Shown here piece after piece: positions 41,097-51,065 of a stretch of 64,000 nucleotides of DNA (positions within the stretch are counted from its first letter, which is position 1; each line of letters opens with the position of its first letter). Under the pieces are notes generated by a model, which worked only from the letters and a program-made list of their open reading frames with translations, did not search any database and had not been told where the DNA came from. This DNA comes from Prosthecobacter sp. Lineage in GTDB: Bacteria > Verrucomicrobiota > Verrucomicrobiia > Verrucomicrobiales > Verrucomicrobiaceae. The DNA is taken from contig NZ_JACSRD010000146.1 of NCBI RefSeq assembly GCF_014879935.1, positions 124,001-188,000 on the forward strand. Reading direction: 5' to 3'. The translations under genes were made by a program, and so were the position numbers.

Positions 41097-41162
41097 GACG
41101 GGCGGAGTGTGGGAGAAAGCCCGCGTGTTGCCAAGAAGGGAGTTTGGCCCTTGGCACCCGCC

Positions 41163-42962
41163 TTACTGGATCGTCAGGCCGCCGGTGAGCGTGTAGCTGA
41201 TGGTCGCCCCTTGGGGATTGAGGAAGCTGACGACGACATTCGCGGCACCTGGCGTGGCACCCGCTGGAACGGCGTAGGTGCAGGTGACGACATACTGCGA
41301 GGTGTGGACGATGCTGCTGATGCCCGTGGTGACGCCGCCGATGGTGAGATTGCTCACGGCGACATTGGCAGGCGGCACGGGCGGCGTGGAGGTCGTGGGG
41401 ATGTTGATGGTCAGCGTGTAGCTGCTGCCCCGTGTGACCGTGCCTCCAGGAGCCGTGGCCGTGCCGCCGCCGCCTCCTCCGCCACCGGACGGCGTGTAGT
41501 TGAAGCCGGTGCTGTCAAAGGTGGCAAGCGCCGTGCGGGTGACGCGGTAGAAGCGGCGGCCGCTGGCGGTGCCGTTGGTCTCGGTATAGCTGCCGGTGTC
41601 ATCGCCCGTCACCGTGGCGGTGGTGCTCAGATTGCTCCAGGCGGCGAGATCCGAGGTGCCTTCTACTTTGTAGGTGCCGCCTTCGATGCCGCTCCAGGTG
41701 AGTGTGACGTTCGCGCCGCTCAAAGCGGGAGCGGTCGCCGTCTCGGTCTTGTTCGGACCGCCGCTCCAGTGCGTCGTCACCGTCTCCGTGATGCTGCCCA
41801 CCGATCCGCCGGTAGGGCTGCCGTAGTATTGACGGCCGGTGGTGTAAGGGTACGCGGGCGTGCCATCCGCATTGATCGGCGTGAAGTAAGCCCAGGTGCC
41901 GGAGGGATGCTCGGGTGTGACGCACCAGCGCACATTCTGCTCGTTCAGATCAAAGTGCGTGCCAAGAGTGAAACCGAGGTCGCCGAGGTAATCAAAGTCC
42001 TCGATGTAATGGCCGAGGAGGTAGTTCGTGCCGACAGCGGGGCCGTATTGATTCGCAGCCAGCGTGGCACTGCGGTTCTGCACGCGTGCCGCCCAGGCCG
42101 GAAGCGTGGCGCGGCCGGTGGAGCCGAGGTTGGTGGTGCCGTAGCTGCCATCGCGCAGCACGAAGCCGCTCACCATGCGCCGCACGCCGCTGTTCGGATC
42201 GAGCGGGGACGAGTAGCCGTAGGGGCCGTAAACGGGAATGCCATCCGCCGCCCAGCCGAGGATGGGCGAGTGCTTCGTCACCGCAGCGGCGCTCTCGGTG
42301 TAGCGATTGGTCGTGGCATTGTAATCGACATGATCACCGAGTTGGAAACGCAGGCCGATCGGATGCGCATGATAGTGGTAGTTGTTGCCCGCCTGATGAG
42401 CGAGAGCCGGGTCGAAGGTCACACCTTCGTTGTGATAGCCGTCACGGTTCCAGATGCCGTCACCGGTGAGCCCGTTGACCGGCGTGGCGTCAGTAGCGCT
42501 CGCATTGACGTAGGAAAAAGCATCGCGGCTGTCGAAGATGGACACGCCATTGACCATGCGCCCGGTGGCGCCGAGGCCCGTGCTGGTCTTCGTGCCAGGG
42601 ATCACCGGCGTGCGCGGGATGCGATAGAGCACTGCGGTGTTCGAGGGGAAGTTGGGGAAGTTCTGTGTCTTCGCAGCGTCGAGATACCACGGGCCCATGA
42701 TGTGGCTGGCGAGGCCGGTGGAGCGGATGTACACCCAGTTCGTCGAATACAGCACCTCGCTCACGCCAGCATAAGTCGGGTTGCTTTGCACACCTGTGCC
42801 GCGGCTCCAGGTGGTGGAGCTCGTCCCGGCGGTTTCTGCGGCCGTCGTCTGGTAGATGCGGGCATACTGGCCGGAATCGGCGGTGAACCACGAGCTGAGC
42901 TGAGGATCGGCGTGCAGCAGGCTTGCTGAGGCGAGAAAAGTGAGGATGGGGCGCGTCTTCAT
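41163..42962 (-). CDS. Secreted YHYH-domain protein with IPT-like C-terminus
   Basis: A 599-residue protein with a signal peptide (about 1-18). The YHYH domain contains NNYHYHAHPIGLR (YHYH at about 195-198), ILGWAADGIPVYGPYGYS and a C-terminal H/E-rich part (DLNEQNVRWCVTPEHPSGTWAYFTPINADGTPAYPY), patterns shared by bacterial YHYH proteins. A beta-sandwich region follows (about 395-480), then a nine-glycine linker (about 495) and a final IPT/cadherin-like sandwich. Histidine-rich YHYH proteins may bind metal; function is unproven. It is divergent from the ECF sigma gene across 211 bp. Confidence 0.75.
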   Translation of the reverse strand: MKTRPILTFLASASLLHADPQLSSWFTADSGQYARIYQTTAAETAGTSSTTWSRGTGVQSNPTYAGVSEVLYSTNWVYIRSTGLASHIMGPWYLDAAKTQNFPNFPSNTAVLYRIPRTPVIPGTKTSTGLGATGRMVNGVSIFDSRDAFSYVNASATDATPVNGLTGDGIWNRDGYHNEGVTFDPALAHQAGNNYHYHAHPIGLRFQLGDHVDYNATTNRYTESAAAVTKHSPILGWAADGIPVYGPYGYSSPLDPNSGVRRMVSGFVLRDGSYGTTNLGSTGRATLPAWAARVQNRSATLAANQYGPAVGTNYLLGHYIEDFDYLGDLGFTLGTHFDLNEQNVRWCVTPEHPSGTWAYFTPINADGTPAYPYTTGRQYYGSPTGGSVGSITETVTTHWSGGPNKTETATAPALSGANVTLTWSGIEGGTYKVEGTSDLAAWSNLSTTATVTGDDTGSYTETNGTASGRRFYRVTRTALATFDSTGFNYTPSGGGGGGGGTATAPGGTVTRGSSYTLTINIPTTSTPPVPPANVAVSNLTIGGVTTGISSIVHTSQYVVTCTYAVPAGATPGAANVVVSFLNPQGATISYTLTGGLTIQ

Positions 42963-43173
42963 GGTCAGGGAGGAGGACGCTGGACAGAAACCGCTGAAGA
43001 TGAACTGCGCTTCGGGTCGAAGATGAATTCGCGTTTATGTTCGTGTTTCCGCACTCGGAGGACCGGAGACCATTTTCGGATTGGAGCCAGCCTCAGATTC
43101 GGGGTGGCACCTAACACACAGGACACTTGCCAATCATCAATTGCCCTCTCCTTTTCCCGGCATTCCGCCATGC

Positions 43174-43932
43174 ATGAGTGATGCCTCAGTTCCATCGGCC
43201 TCCCAAGGCAGCAAGCTGTCCGCGAGCGGCTTGTTTCCAGCCACGATGTGGTCGGCCATCCAGGCGGCCAGCACCGAGACGGAGGCCCTCCACGGTTTGG
43301 AGCGGCTGGCGCAGGCCTACTGGGAGCCGCTGCATGTGTATGCCAGGCAGCGTGGTGCCACACGGGAGGCGGCCGCAGACCAGGTCCAGGGCTTCTTTGA
43401 GCATCTGATCTCACGGGAGACGCTGGCAAAGGTCCGGCGTGGCGAGGTCCGCTTCCGCACCTTTTTGCTGCGTTGTTTTGCCAACTGGCTGTCCAACCAG
43501 CATCGCGATGAAACCCGCCAGAAGCGCGGAGGTGGTGTCCCTTTGGTGCCCATAAGCGAGATGGAGGTGGAGGATGACTCGCCTGCCATGCAGGACCGCC
43601 GTTCTCCGGACACTGCCTATGACCGGAGTTGGGCGCGCGCCTTGGTGGACCGGGTGATGCGGCGACTGGACACCGAAATCGAAGACCGTGAACGCAGCGT
43701 GTTCCTGGGGGAGGTGCGGCAGCGAGTCTTCAGCCCGGATGCGGGCCCCCCGCAGTGGGACAGCCTCGCAGACCGCCATGGCCTTTCTCACGGCGCCGTG
43801 CGAAAAGCGGCCACCGACATGCCGCGGCGTTTTGGCATGCTGCTGCGGGAGGAGGTGCGGGAGGTCGTTTCGAGCGAGGGCGAGATCGATGAGGAGCTGC
43901 GCTACCTCGTGAGCCTCATCACGACGGCATGA
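43174..43932 (+). CDS. ECF-type RNA polymerase sigma factor linked to a Ser/Thr kinase
   Basis: ATG 43174 gives 252 residues; a TTG frame from 43081 is possible but leads in with non-conserved sequence. Residues about 40-75 (YWEPLHVYARQRGATREAAADQVQGFFEHLI) and FRTFLLRCFANWLSNQ form the region 2-like helices. The C-terminal HGLSHGAVRKAATDMPRRFGMLLREEVREVV is the region 4 helix-turn-helix. It is longer than minimal ECF factors. The stop overlaps the kinase ATG by ATGA. Such sigma-kinase pairs are typical of Planctomycetes and Verrucomicrobia, and the kinase is thought to control the sigma factor. Confidence 0.85.
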   Translation: MSDASVPSASQGSKLSASGLFPATMWSAIQAASTETEALHGLERLAQAYWEPLHVYARQRGATREAAADQVQGFFEHLISRETLAKVRRGEVRFRTFLLRCFANWLSNQHRDETRQKRGGGVPLVPISEMEVEDDSPAMQDRRSPDTAYDRSWARALVDRVMRRLDTEIEDRERSVFLGEVRQRVFSPDAGPPQWDSLADRHGLSHGAVRKAATDMPRRFGMLLREEVREVVSSEGEIDEELRYLVSLITTA

Positions 43933-46436
43933 AAGCGGCTTCCTCATCCTCATGTCCGGTATGCGGCACCCGGCTCGAACGGGATGGCATCTGCCTGGCA
44001 TGTCTGCTCAACGAAGGCATCGACGCGGCCGGTGAGCCGCCTAAAGGACCGCGCAGCATGCTCGGCGTGCTGCCGTGTGAGTTTGCAGGCCATCGTCTGG
44101 AGCGCGAGATTGCCGACGGTGGCATGGGCGTGGTGTTTGAGGCGGTGGACCTGCGGCTGAAGCGCCGCGTGGCGATGAAAGTCATCCGCAATGCGCAGTT
44201 CGCGCGGCGTGAAGAAGCCGCGAGATTTCGCGCGGAGATGAAGGCCATCGCGCGACTGCTGCATCCTCATATCATTGCGGTGTATGAAAGCGGTGAGGTC
44301 GATGGCACACCGTATTTCACGATGCGGCTGGCGGAGGGCGGCTCGCTGGCGGAAAGGCTGCAATCACAGGGTGCCATGCCACCGCGTGTGGCCGCCGCGA
44401 TGATGATGCTCATCGCCCGTGCGGTGCAGCATGCGCACGACCGCGGCGTGCTGCATCGGGACCTGAAACCGGCGAACATCCTGCTCGATGCGGAGGGCGG
44501 GCCGCTGCTGGCAGACTTTGGTCTCGCAAAGCAGCTCGATGGCGAGTCCCAGCTCACCAATAGCGGCTCCCAACTCGGAACCCTGCACTACATGAGCCCG
44601 GAGCAGGCCTCCGGCGGCAAGCAGGAGACGACCACGGCGAGTGATGTATGGGCGCTCGGCGTGCTGCTGTGCCAGATGCTGACAAACAAGCTGCCCTTTC
44701 CCGGCGGCAACGCGGCGGAGGTGATCCGCAGCATCACACAGGCGGAGCCGGCCCTGGGATCAGCGGCCAGATCATCGCCACAGGCCAGTGTGGGACAGGC
44801 GGATGTGTCAAAGCTGCCGCCTGACCTCTCGACCCTGATCCGCAGCTGTTTGGAAAAGCACCCGGAGAAGCGCCTGCGCAGCGCAGGCTTCCTCGCGGAG
44901 GAATTGGAACGCTTTCTGGCCGGTGACGAGATCGAATCGCGGCCCGTCACGGGCATTGATTTGCTGTGGCGGCGTGCGGCGCGGCACAAAGCGGCCGTCG
45001 CGGCCATCCTGGTGGCTTTTCTCTCGCTCATCACGGGCACGGTCGTGTCTGTTTGGCAGGCGGTGAAGGCCCGCGCGGCGGAAAATGGTGCGCTGCGGCA
45101 AAAAGCGGAGTCGGATGAGATCGCGGACATCGTGCTCGATACCGTTCACGGCATGGATGAGCATGTCACCGGCCATGCGGTGGACCCGGACAAGTGGCGT
45201 GAGGAGCTGCTGCGCCGCCTGGCAGCCTTTCACGGTGATTCACGGCGGAAGGCCTCCATGCTCGCGGAAGTGGCCTCGATGATGAACAAGCCTGCGGACG
45301 TGCAGCTCTTCCGCGTGGTGCTGGCACAAGCGGAGCCGCTGCTCGACGCGGATGACCAGCTGCTCTGGAGCCTGCGCTACCGGCTTGCGCTGAAGACCAT
45401 GCAGTCTGCCGTGGCGACGAGCGCGGAGGCCGTCGCCGCACGCGAGGAGCTGCGCCGCATCATCGCATGGCAGGAAGGTCATTTGCCTGCCGATGACGAA
45501 CAGGCCTGCCACACCCGCTACGCACTGGCGGAGGAGTTGATCGACGAAGTAGCCACAAAGGAGGCCTTTGAAGAAGCAGAGACACTGCTGCGCACCTGCG
45601 TCGTGCATTATCACAGCAGGAAGGACTTCTTTGATGAAATCACCGCAAAGACGGAGCTGATGACGGTGCTGTTTGAGCTGGGAAGACGGGAGGAGGCGCT
45701 GAAGCTCGGGCGCGAGACGGTCACCCTCTCGCTGAAGGAGAAGGGGGAGCAGCATTCGCTCACCGGACGCGTTTTGGGTCGTCTGGCGAAGCATTGCCGC
45801 GAAGCCGGACTCATTGATGAATCCATCCGCCACGCACGCCGAGCACTCGACATCTACTGGCAGACCGTGGGGCCGGATTATGTCAAAGCGAACGCCACGC
45901 TCGATGCGTTGGCGGACACGTTGGAAGACCACTCCGGCCATGCGGCCGTGCTGGAGCTGCGCCGCTCGGCTTTGAAGGCCTGCGATCAGGATCTCGGCCC
46001 GTTGCATCCCACCACCCTGCGCCAGGCGGCGAAGGTCATCGAAACTCTGCGAGACCTGAAACGGCCCGAAGAGGCTCACGCGACAGCACGGCTCTGGATG
46101 GACCGGGTAAGTTCGCAGGGCCGCCTGCCGCCCGCTGCGGCCGCCATCGTGGTTTTTGACTTTCTTGCCCTTCAAGAGCTAAACGAGCCTGCAGAGGCGG
46201 AGAAGCTGCTCTCCCAGCTCCCCGGCATGCTGCAGGCGCAAAAGTGGGATGAATCGACTTACTTCACTCGATGGGAGGCCCTGGCCAACCGCCTGCGCAA
46301 AGCGGGCAAGCGCGATGAGGCCGTCCACATCCTCCAAAAGCTCCTCGAAGCCCTGCCCACGGCCCCGATCAGCGCCCGCAAAGCCGCCGAAATCCAGCCC
46401 AGGCTCGCGGAGAGCCTCCGCGAGGCCGGCGGCTGA
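43929..46436 (+). CDS. Membrane Ser/Thr protein kinase with zinc ribbon and TPR-like sensor half
   Basis: An 835-residue protein. A small zinc-ribbon-like N-terminus (CPVCG, CLAC; residues 9-25) precedes a Hanks-type kinase domain (about 52-340). This domain has ADGGMGVVFEA, VAMKVI (K83), HRDLKPANIL (catalytic D178), DFGLA and MSPEQ. One transmembrane helix (about 357-380) follows, then about 450 extracytoplasmic or peripheral residues rich in helical TPR-like repeats. All catalytic residues are present. Translational coupling to the sigma gene supports a signalling role from the envelope to transcription. The ligand is unknown. Confidence 0.92.
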   Translation: MKAASSSSCPVCGTRLERDGICLACLLNEGIDAAGEPPKGPRSMLGVLPCEFAGHRLEREIADGGMGVVFEAVDLRLKRRVAMKVIRNAQFARREEAARFRAEMKAIARLLHPHIIAVYESGEVDGTPYFTMRLAEGGSLAERLQSQGAMPPRVAAAMMMLIARAVQHAHDRGVLHRDLKPANILLDAEGGPLLADFGLAKQLDGESQLTNSGSQLGTLHYMSPEQASGGKQETTTASDVWALGVLLCQMLTNKLPFPGGNAAEVIRSITQAEPALGSAARSSPQASVGQADVSKLPPDLSTLIRSCLEKHPEKRLRSAGFLAEELERFLAGDEIESRPVTGIDLLWRRAARHKAAVAAILVAFLSLITGTVVSVWQAVKARAAENGALRQKAESDEIADIVLDTVHGMDEHVTGHAVDPDKWREELLRRLAAFHGDSRRKASMLAEVASMMNKPADVQLFRVVLAQAEPLLDADDQLLWSLRYRLALKTMQSAVATSAEAVAAREELRRIIAWQEGHLPADDEQACHTRYALAEELIDEVATKEAFEEAETLLRTCVVHYHSRKDFFDEITAKTELMTVLFELGRREEALKLGRETVTLSLKEKGEQHSLTGRVLGRLAKHCREAGLIDESIRHARRALDIYWQTVGPDYVKANATLDALADTLEDHSGHAAVLELRRSALKACDQDLGPLHPTTLRQAAKVIETLRDLKRPEEAHATARLWMDRVSSQGRLPPAAAAIVVFDFLALQELNEPAEAEKLLSQLPGMLQAQKWDESTYFTRWEALANRLRKAGKRDEAVHILQKLLEALPTAPISARKAAEIQPRLAESLREAGG

Positions 46437-46454
46437 ATTTTTCTTCAGCCTGGA

Positions 46455-46487
46455 GGTAACATGACGGGGAAAACGGTGTGGATGGCG
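46455..46487 (+). promoter_or_regulatory. Shared bipartite motif P1 (candidate ECF promoter)
   Basis: GGTAACA (46455-46461), 14 nt, then GTGTGGATGGCG (46476-46487), followed by a GGACG five bases further. The same two blocks with the same 14-nt spacing occur at 51011-51043. The motif ends 13 bp before the FG-GAP gene's ATG, so the leader would be very short. Confidence 0.55.
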
Positions 46488-46500
46488 TGGACGATCCGCC

Positions 46501-49500
46501 ATGAAATCCTTGCTTCTCCGTCTCCTCTTTTTTTTCAGCCTGCCGCTGTCTGCCGCACCGTCAAGCAAGCCCCAGCAGATCACCTCACCCGACCAAGTGC
46601 CCCAGGGGCTGGAAAAGTCCGACTGGGCCAGCATCCGGGCGGCCCACACGGCCTGGGAGCACAGCTTCATGCCGCTGGAGGGCGGTGGCTTTCAGGCACG
46701 GAACAAGGGGCAGCAGTGGACCGCCGCCTTTGACGGCCAAGGATTCGAGGCCAAACCCAAGGACGCCGACTGGCGGTGGGGTCTGGAACTGCGCAGCTAC
46801 GGCTTCGGCAGCCTACAGACGACCGTCCAAGGAGAGCCGGAGGTGAAGGCGGACGGTCTGCGCCTGAGCTATCAGTGGGACGCAGCCGTGCAGGAGTGGT
46901 TCGTCAATGATCAGCGGGGACTGGAGCATGGTTTCACCTTGGATCAGCGGCCAAAAGGCGCGGGTGGTGGTGTGGCCTTGGACGTCGTCCTGGGCATCCG
47001 GGGCACGCTGAAGGCCAGTGTGGCAGCAGACGCACAGACAGTTTACTTCCGGGATGAGGCAGGAGCGCCCGTGGTGACCTATGCGGGGCTGAAGGTGTGG
47101 GATGCGGACGGACAAGTGCTGCCCTCCCGTTTTGTAGCCGGGCACGAGGGTGGAATCGTCGTCCGCGTCGAGGAGGGAGGTGCGCGATATCCCATCACCA
47201 TCGATCCGATTGCCCAGCAGGCTTATTTGAAACCCTCTTTAGGCAGTTCGGGATATGGCAATGCGCTTGACTTGCTTGGCATTTCTATCGCAATCGACGG
47301 AGACACGGTGATTGTTGGAGCGACTGGTGAGGACAGCAGCACATCAGGTGTCAACAGCATCCCCGACGAGGCGGCCGTCAACTCTGGAGCTGCATATGTT
47401 TTTGTGCGCAGCGGGACCACGTGGACTCAGCAGGCTTACTTGAAGGCAGCACAACCCTCAGCAGGCGACAATTTCGGCAATGCAGTCGCGGTGAGCGGGG
47501 ATACCGTGATCGTAGGTGCCCAAAATGAGGACAGCAGCACGTCGGGCATTAACAGCACGCCCGACGAGCTGGCCGGCAACGCCGGAGCGGCGTATGTGTT
47601 TGTGCGCAACGGCACATCCTGGAGCCAGCAAGCCTACCTGAAGGCCGCACAGGTAACAGCAGACGACGTCTTCGGCATATCAGTGGCAGCGAATGGAGAC
47701 ACTGTTGTGGTTGGGGCGTACAATGAGGACAGCAGCACCACGGGCATCAACAGCACACCAAACGAACTGGCCAGTGGCGCCGGGGCAGCGTATGTGTTTG
47801 TACGCAGCGGAACCACGTGGACTCAACAGGCCTATCTGAAACCTGCCAAGGTCACGGCGAATGACCGGTTCGGCAGGTCCGTGGGGATCAGCGCTGACAC
47901 TGTCATCGTTGGAGCCATGCAGGAAAGCAGCAGCACGACGGGCGTCAACAGCACCCCCAACACATCTGCCAGCAGTTCCGGAGCAGCGTATGTGTTTGTG
48001 CGCAACGCAACAACGTGGACACAGCAGGCTTACTTGAAGGCCTCCCAAGTCACCGGTCTCGACTTCTTTGGTATTTCGGTGGCGGTGAGCGGGGACACGG
48101 TGGTCGTCGGCGCAATCGGCGAGGACAGCAGCACGAGTGGCATCAACAGCACGGCAAACGAACTGGCCAGCAGCTCCGGGGCAGCGTATGTGTTTGTGCG
48201 CAGCGGCACCGTCTGGAGCCAGCAGGCTTATCTGAAGGCATCGCAAGTCTCGGCGAGCGACAATTTCGGCAATTCCGTGGCTGTAAGCGGAAACACTGTT
48301 GTCGTGGGCTCACCGCAGGAGGACAGCGGCACGGCAGGCATCAACAGCACACCCGACGAATTGGCCGGCAATTCCGGAGCGGTTTATGTGTATGTGCGCA
48401 GCGGCACCACCTGGACACAGCAAGCTTATCTGAAGTCAGACCAGGTTTTGGCAAACAACCTGTTTGGCACTTCGGTGGCAGTGAGCGGGGACACAATCCT
48501 CGTCGGCACCCCTCAGGAGGATAGCAGCACGACAGGCATCAACAGCACGCCCGATGAGGGAGCTCTCAACGCCGGAGCGGGCTATGTTTTCGTGCGCAAC
48601 GGCACGACATGGACACAGCAGGCTTATATGAAAGTCTCACCAGAGAATCGGGGGTACGCCGGAGCGGATGACCAATTCGGTGCCTCAGTGGCAGCGAGCG
48701 GTGACATGGTGGTCGTTGGATCCCCCGGCGAGGACAGCACCACGGCAGGTGTCAACAGCATTCCTGACGACGGTGCCCTCGGTGCCGGAGCAGCCTATGT
48801 GTTTGTGCGAAACGGCACAACATGGACGCAGCAAGCCTGCCTGAAGGCATCACAGGTCACAGCGGGTGACAGCTTCGGCTCATCTGTGGCGGCAAGCGGG
48901 GACACGGTGGTCGTTGGATCCGCCGGCGAGGACAGCACCACGGCAGGTGTCAACAGCATTCCTGACGAAGGGGCCACCAGCGCCGGAGCAGCGTATGTGT
49001 TTGTGCGCAGCGGCGGGGCCTGGACGCAACAGGCTTACCTGAAGGCATCACAGGTCTCAGCGGGTGACTTTTTCGGCAGATCTGTGGCAGTGAGCGGAAA
49101 CACGGTCGTGGTCGGGGCTATGCTTGAGGACAGCAGCACAACCGGCATCGACAGCACTCCCGACGAGGCATCTGTCGATGCGGGCGCAGCCTACGTTTTT
49201 GTCCGCAACGGCGTGACATGGACTCAGCAGGCTTACCTGAAGGCTGCTCAAGTCTCGGCAAACGACAACTTCGGCATCTCGGTAGCGGTGAGTGGAGACA
49301 CGGTGGTCGCTGGCGCCCATCAGGAAGACGGCAGCACCACAGGCGTCAACGGCACGCCCGATGAAGCTGCCGTCAATTCAGGCGCGGCATACGTGTTTGT
49401 GCGCAGCGGCACGACCTGGAGCCAGCAGGCGTATCTGAAAGCAAGCCAAGTGACGTTGGGTGACCAGTTTGGCAGTGCGGTGGCAGCGAGCGGTGACACC

Positions 49501-50964
49501 GTTGTTGTCGGAGCGTCTGCAGAAGACAGCAGCACCACGGGCATCAACAGCACACCTGACGAAGCAGCCAGCAGCAGCGGCGCAGCATATGTGTTTGCAC
49601 GCAGCGGCACGACCTGGAGCCAGCAAGCCTACCTGAAAGCATCACAGGTCTCGGCGAACGATTTTTTCGGAATTTCAGTGGCAGTGAGCGATGACACTGT
49701 GGTCGTCGGAGCATACAATGAGGCAAGCGGCACGACAGGCATCAACAGCACACCCGATGAAGCAGCCACGGGCGCGGGGGCAGCCTATGTGTATGTGCGT
49801 GCTGGCACAACCTGGACGCAGCAGGCCTACCTGAAGGCTTCCCAGGTCACAGCGGGTGACTCTTTCGGCTTTTCGGTGACAGTGAGCATGGACACTGTTG
49901 TTGTTGGAGCCAATCAGGAAGATGGCAGCGCGTCTGGCATCAATAGCCCCGCAGACGAGTTGGTTTACGGTGCCGGGGCAGCTTACATTTTTACCGGTCT
50001 GGGTCCAGCGCCCACCATCATCGGCGTGACCCCGGCGGTGGGCAGCGCGGCAGGTGGCACAAGCCTGGCGATCACCGGAACGGGTTTCAACGGCACCACC
50101 AGCGTGACCATCGGCGGAGCCACGGCCAGTTTCAGCGTGATCGATGGCGCCAACATCACCGCCACGGCCCCGGCTCATGTCCCAGGCTTGGTTGACGTGA
50201 CCGTGACCAATCTGGTTGGCACCAGCGTCGGAAGCAATCTCTACACCTACGCCAACGCTCCGATTGTCGCTTTCGTCAACGCCGCAGGGGGCGGCACCTC
50301 TGGCAACACAATCGTAACTATCTACGGCGGAAACTTCACCAATGTCACGGCGGTCACTTTTGGAGGCACCGCCGCCGCAAGCTTCGCGGTGGCCAGCGAC
50401 ACTCAAATCACCGCCACCACTCCTGCCCACACGGCGGGTTTGGTGAATGTGGACGTGACGGCATCCGGGCTGCAAGGCTCGGGAACCAATCTCTTCCGCT
50501 ACGCGTCCGCCAGCAACAGCACCGACACGGATGGCGACGGTCTCAACGACGCCGCTGAACTTTACCTCGCCGCCTTCGGGTTTGATCCCGGCACGGCCCA
50601 GCCGGCCCAGGTCACCGCCTTCCTCTCCGGCAACGCCATCTTCAACCAGGCGCAGTTTGACACGAACCGGACCACTGGACGCAACGATGTGATCACTGAT
50701 CCGAACCCCTACGATCTCTACACCACCTCGCAGGTGCAGGCGCTGCACTTTCCCACACCGCTGATCAAGCACAACCCGGCCACCGGGGTCTTCACCCTTA
50801 CCCTGGGTGTGCAAAAGAGCACCACCCTGATGCCCGGCAGCTTCCAGCCGTTCTCGATGACGACCGCCCCTGACGCCGTGAGAACGTTCAACAGCGAGGG
50901 GAAGCTGGAGTTCCAGTTCACCTCCCCGGACAAGGCTGCCTTCTTCCGGCTCTCAGCTCAGTAG
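46501..50964 (+). CDS. Secreted FG-GAP-repeat protein with two IPT/TIG domains
   Basis: A 1487-residue protein. Signal peptide about 1-18; an N-terminal globular region (about 20-235) of the type that often precedes such repeats. Fourteen FG-GAP-like repeats of about 66 residues follow (about 239-1165), each with QQAYLK, D-x-FG-x-S-V-A-V-S-G-D-T-V-V-VGA and AAYVFVR. Two IPT/TIG domains (about 1168-1335), a DTDGDGLNDAAE calcium-type loop, and a C-terminal segment ending FFRLSAQ complete it. FG-GAP arrays fold into a beta-propeller and bind Ca or ligands. It is probably a surface adhesin or extracellular scaffold. It follows the kinase gene by 64 bp and motif P1. Confidence 0.85.
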   Translation: MKSLLLRLLFFFSLPLSAAPSSKPQQITSPDQVPQGLEKSDWASIRAAHTAWEHSFMPLEGGGFQARNKGQQWTAAFDGQGFEAKPKDADWRWGLELRSYGFGSLQTTVQGEPEVKADGLRLSYQWDAAVQEWFVNDQRGLEHGFTLDQRPKGAGGGVALDVVLGIRGTLKASVAADAQTVYFRDEAGAPVVTYAGLKVWDADGQVLPSRFVAGHEGGIVVRVEEGGARYPITIDPIAQQAYLKPSLGSSGYGNALDLLGISIAIDGDTVIVGATGEDSSTSGVNSIPDEAAVNSGAAYVFVRSGTTWTQQAYLKAAQPSAGDNFGNAVAVSGDTVIVGAQNEDSSTSGINSTPDELAGNAGAAYVFVRNGTSWSQQAYLKAAQVTADDVFGISVAANGDTVVVGAYNEDSSTTGINSTPNELASGAGAAYVFVRSGTTWTQQAYLKPAKVTANDRFGRSVGISADTVIVGAMQESSSTTGVNSTPNTSASSSGAAYVFVRNATTWTQQAYLKASQVTGLDFFGISVAVSGDTVVVGAIGEDSSTSGINSTANELASSSGAAYVFVRSGTVWSQQAYLKASQVSASDNFGNSVAVSGNTVVVGSPQEDSGTAGINSTPDELAGNSGAVYVYVRSGTTWTQQAYLKSDQVLANNLFGTSVAVSGDTILVGTPQEDSSTTGINSTPDEGALNAGAGYVFVRNGTTWTQQAYMKVSPENRGYAGADDQFGASVAASGDMVVVGSPGEDSTTAGVNSIPDDGALGAGAAYVFVRNGTTWTQQACLKASQVTAGDSFGSSVAASGDTVVVGSAGEDSTTAGVNSIPDEGATSAGAAYVFVRSGGAWTQQAYLKASQVSAGDFFGRSVAVSGNTVVVGAMLEDSSTTGIDSTPDEASVDAGAAYVFVRNGVTWTQQAYLKAAQVSANDNFGISVAVSGDTVVAGAHQEDGSTTGVNGTPDEAAVNSGAAYVFVRSGTTWSQQAYLKASQVTLGDQFGSAVAASGDTVVVGASAEDSSTTGINSTPDEAASSSGAAYVFARSGTTWSQQAYLKASQVSANDFFGISVAVSDDTVVVGAYNEASGTTGINSTPDEAATGAGAAYVYVRAGTTWTQQAYLKASQVTAGDSFGFSVTVSMDTVVVGANQEDGSASGINSPADELVYGAGAAYIFTGLGPAPTIIGVTPAVGSAAGGTSLAITGTGFNGTTSVTIGGATASFSVIDGANITATAPAHVPGLVDVTVTNLVGTSVGSNLYTYANAPIVAFVNAAGGGTSGNTIVTIYGGNFTNVTAVTFGGTAAASFAVASDTQITATTPAHTAGLVNVDVTASGLQGSGTNLFRYASASNSTDTDGDGLNDAAELYLAAFGFDPGTAQPAQVTAFLSGNAIFNQAQFDTNRTTGRNDVITDPNPYDLYTTSQVQALHFPTPLIKHNPATGVFTLTLGVQKSTTLMPGSFQPFSMTTAPDAVRTFNSEGKLEFQFTSPDKAAFFRLSAQ
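47215..49998 (+). repeat. Fourteen tandem 198-bp coding repeats
   Basis: Units begin at about 47215, 47424, 47622, 47821, 48019, 48217, 48415, 48613, 48827, 49024, 49222, 49420, 49618 and 49816. Unit 8 is longer (an inserted RGYAGA-type segment). Similarity is high at both DNA and protein level in the QQAYLK and AAYVFV parts, suggesting recent duplication or gene conversion. Confidence 0.85.
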
Positions 50965-51010
50965 CATCCGACCTGGAAGAACCAGCGCTGAACATTTCCT
51001 CATCACCCGT

Positions 51011-51043
51011 GGTAACACACGCCTGAAAAAAGTGTGGATGGCG
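51011..51043 (+). promoter_or_regulatory. Shared bipartite motif P2 (candidate ECF promoter)
   Basis: GGTAACA (51011-51017), 14 nt, then GTGTGGATGGCG (51032-51043). The blocks and their spacing are identical to P1. The motif ends 22 bp before the ATG of the first gene of the secreted-protein operon. Confidence 0.55.
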
Positions 51044-51065
51044 GGGACGGACCCTCGTCTTCCTC

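Noticed and set aside
47215-49998. Regular repeats resembling an array
   Set aside because: The units are coding, about 198 bp long, and encode FG-GAP motifs, so this is not CRISPR.
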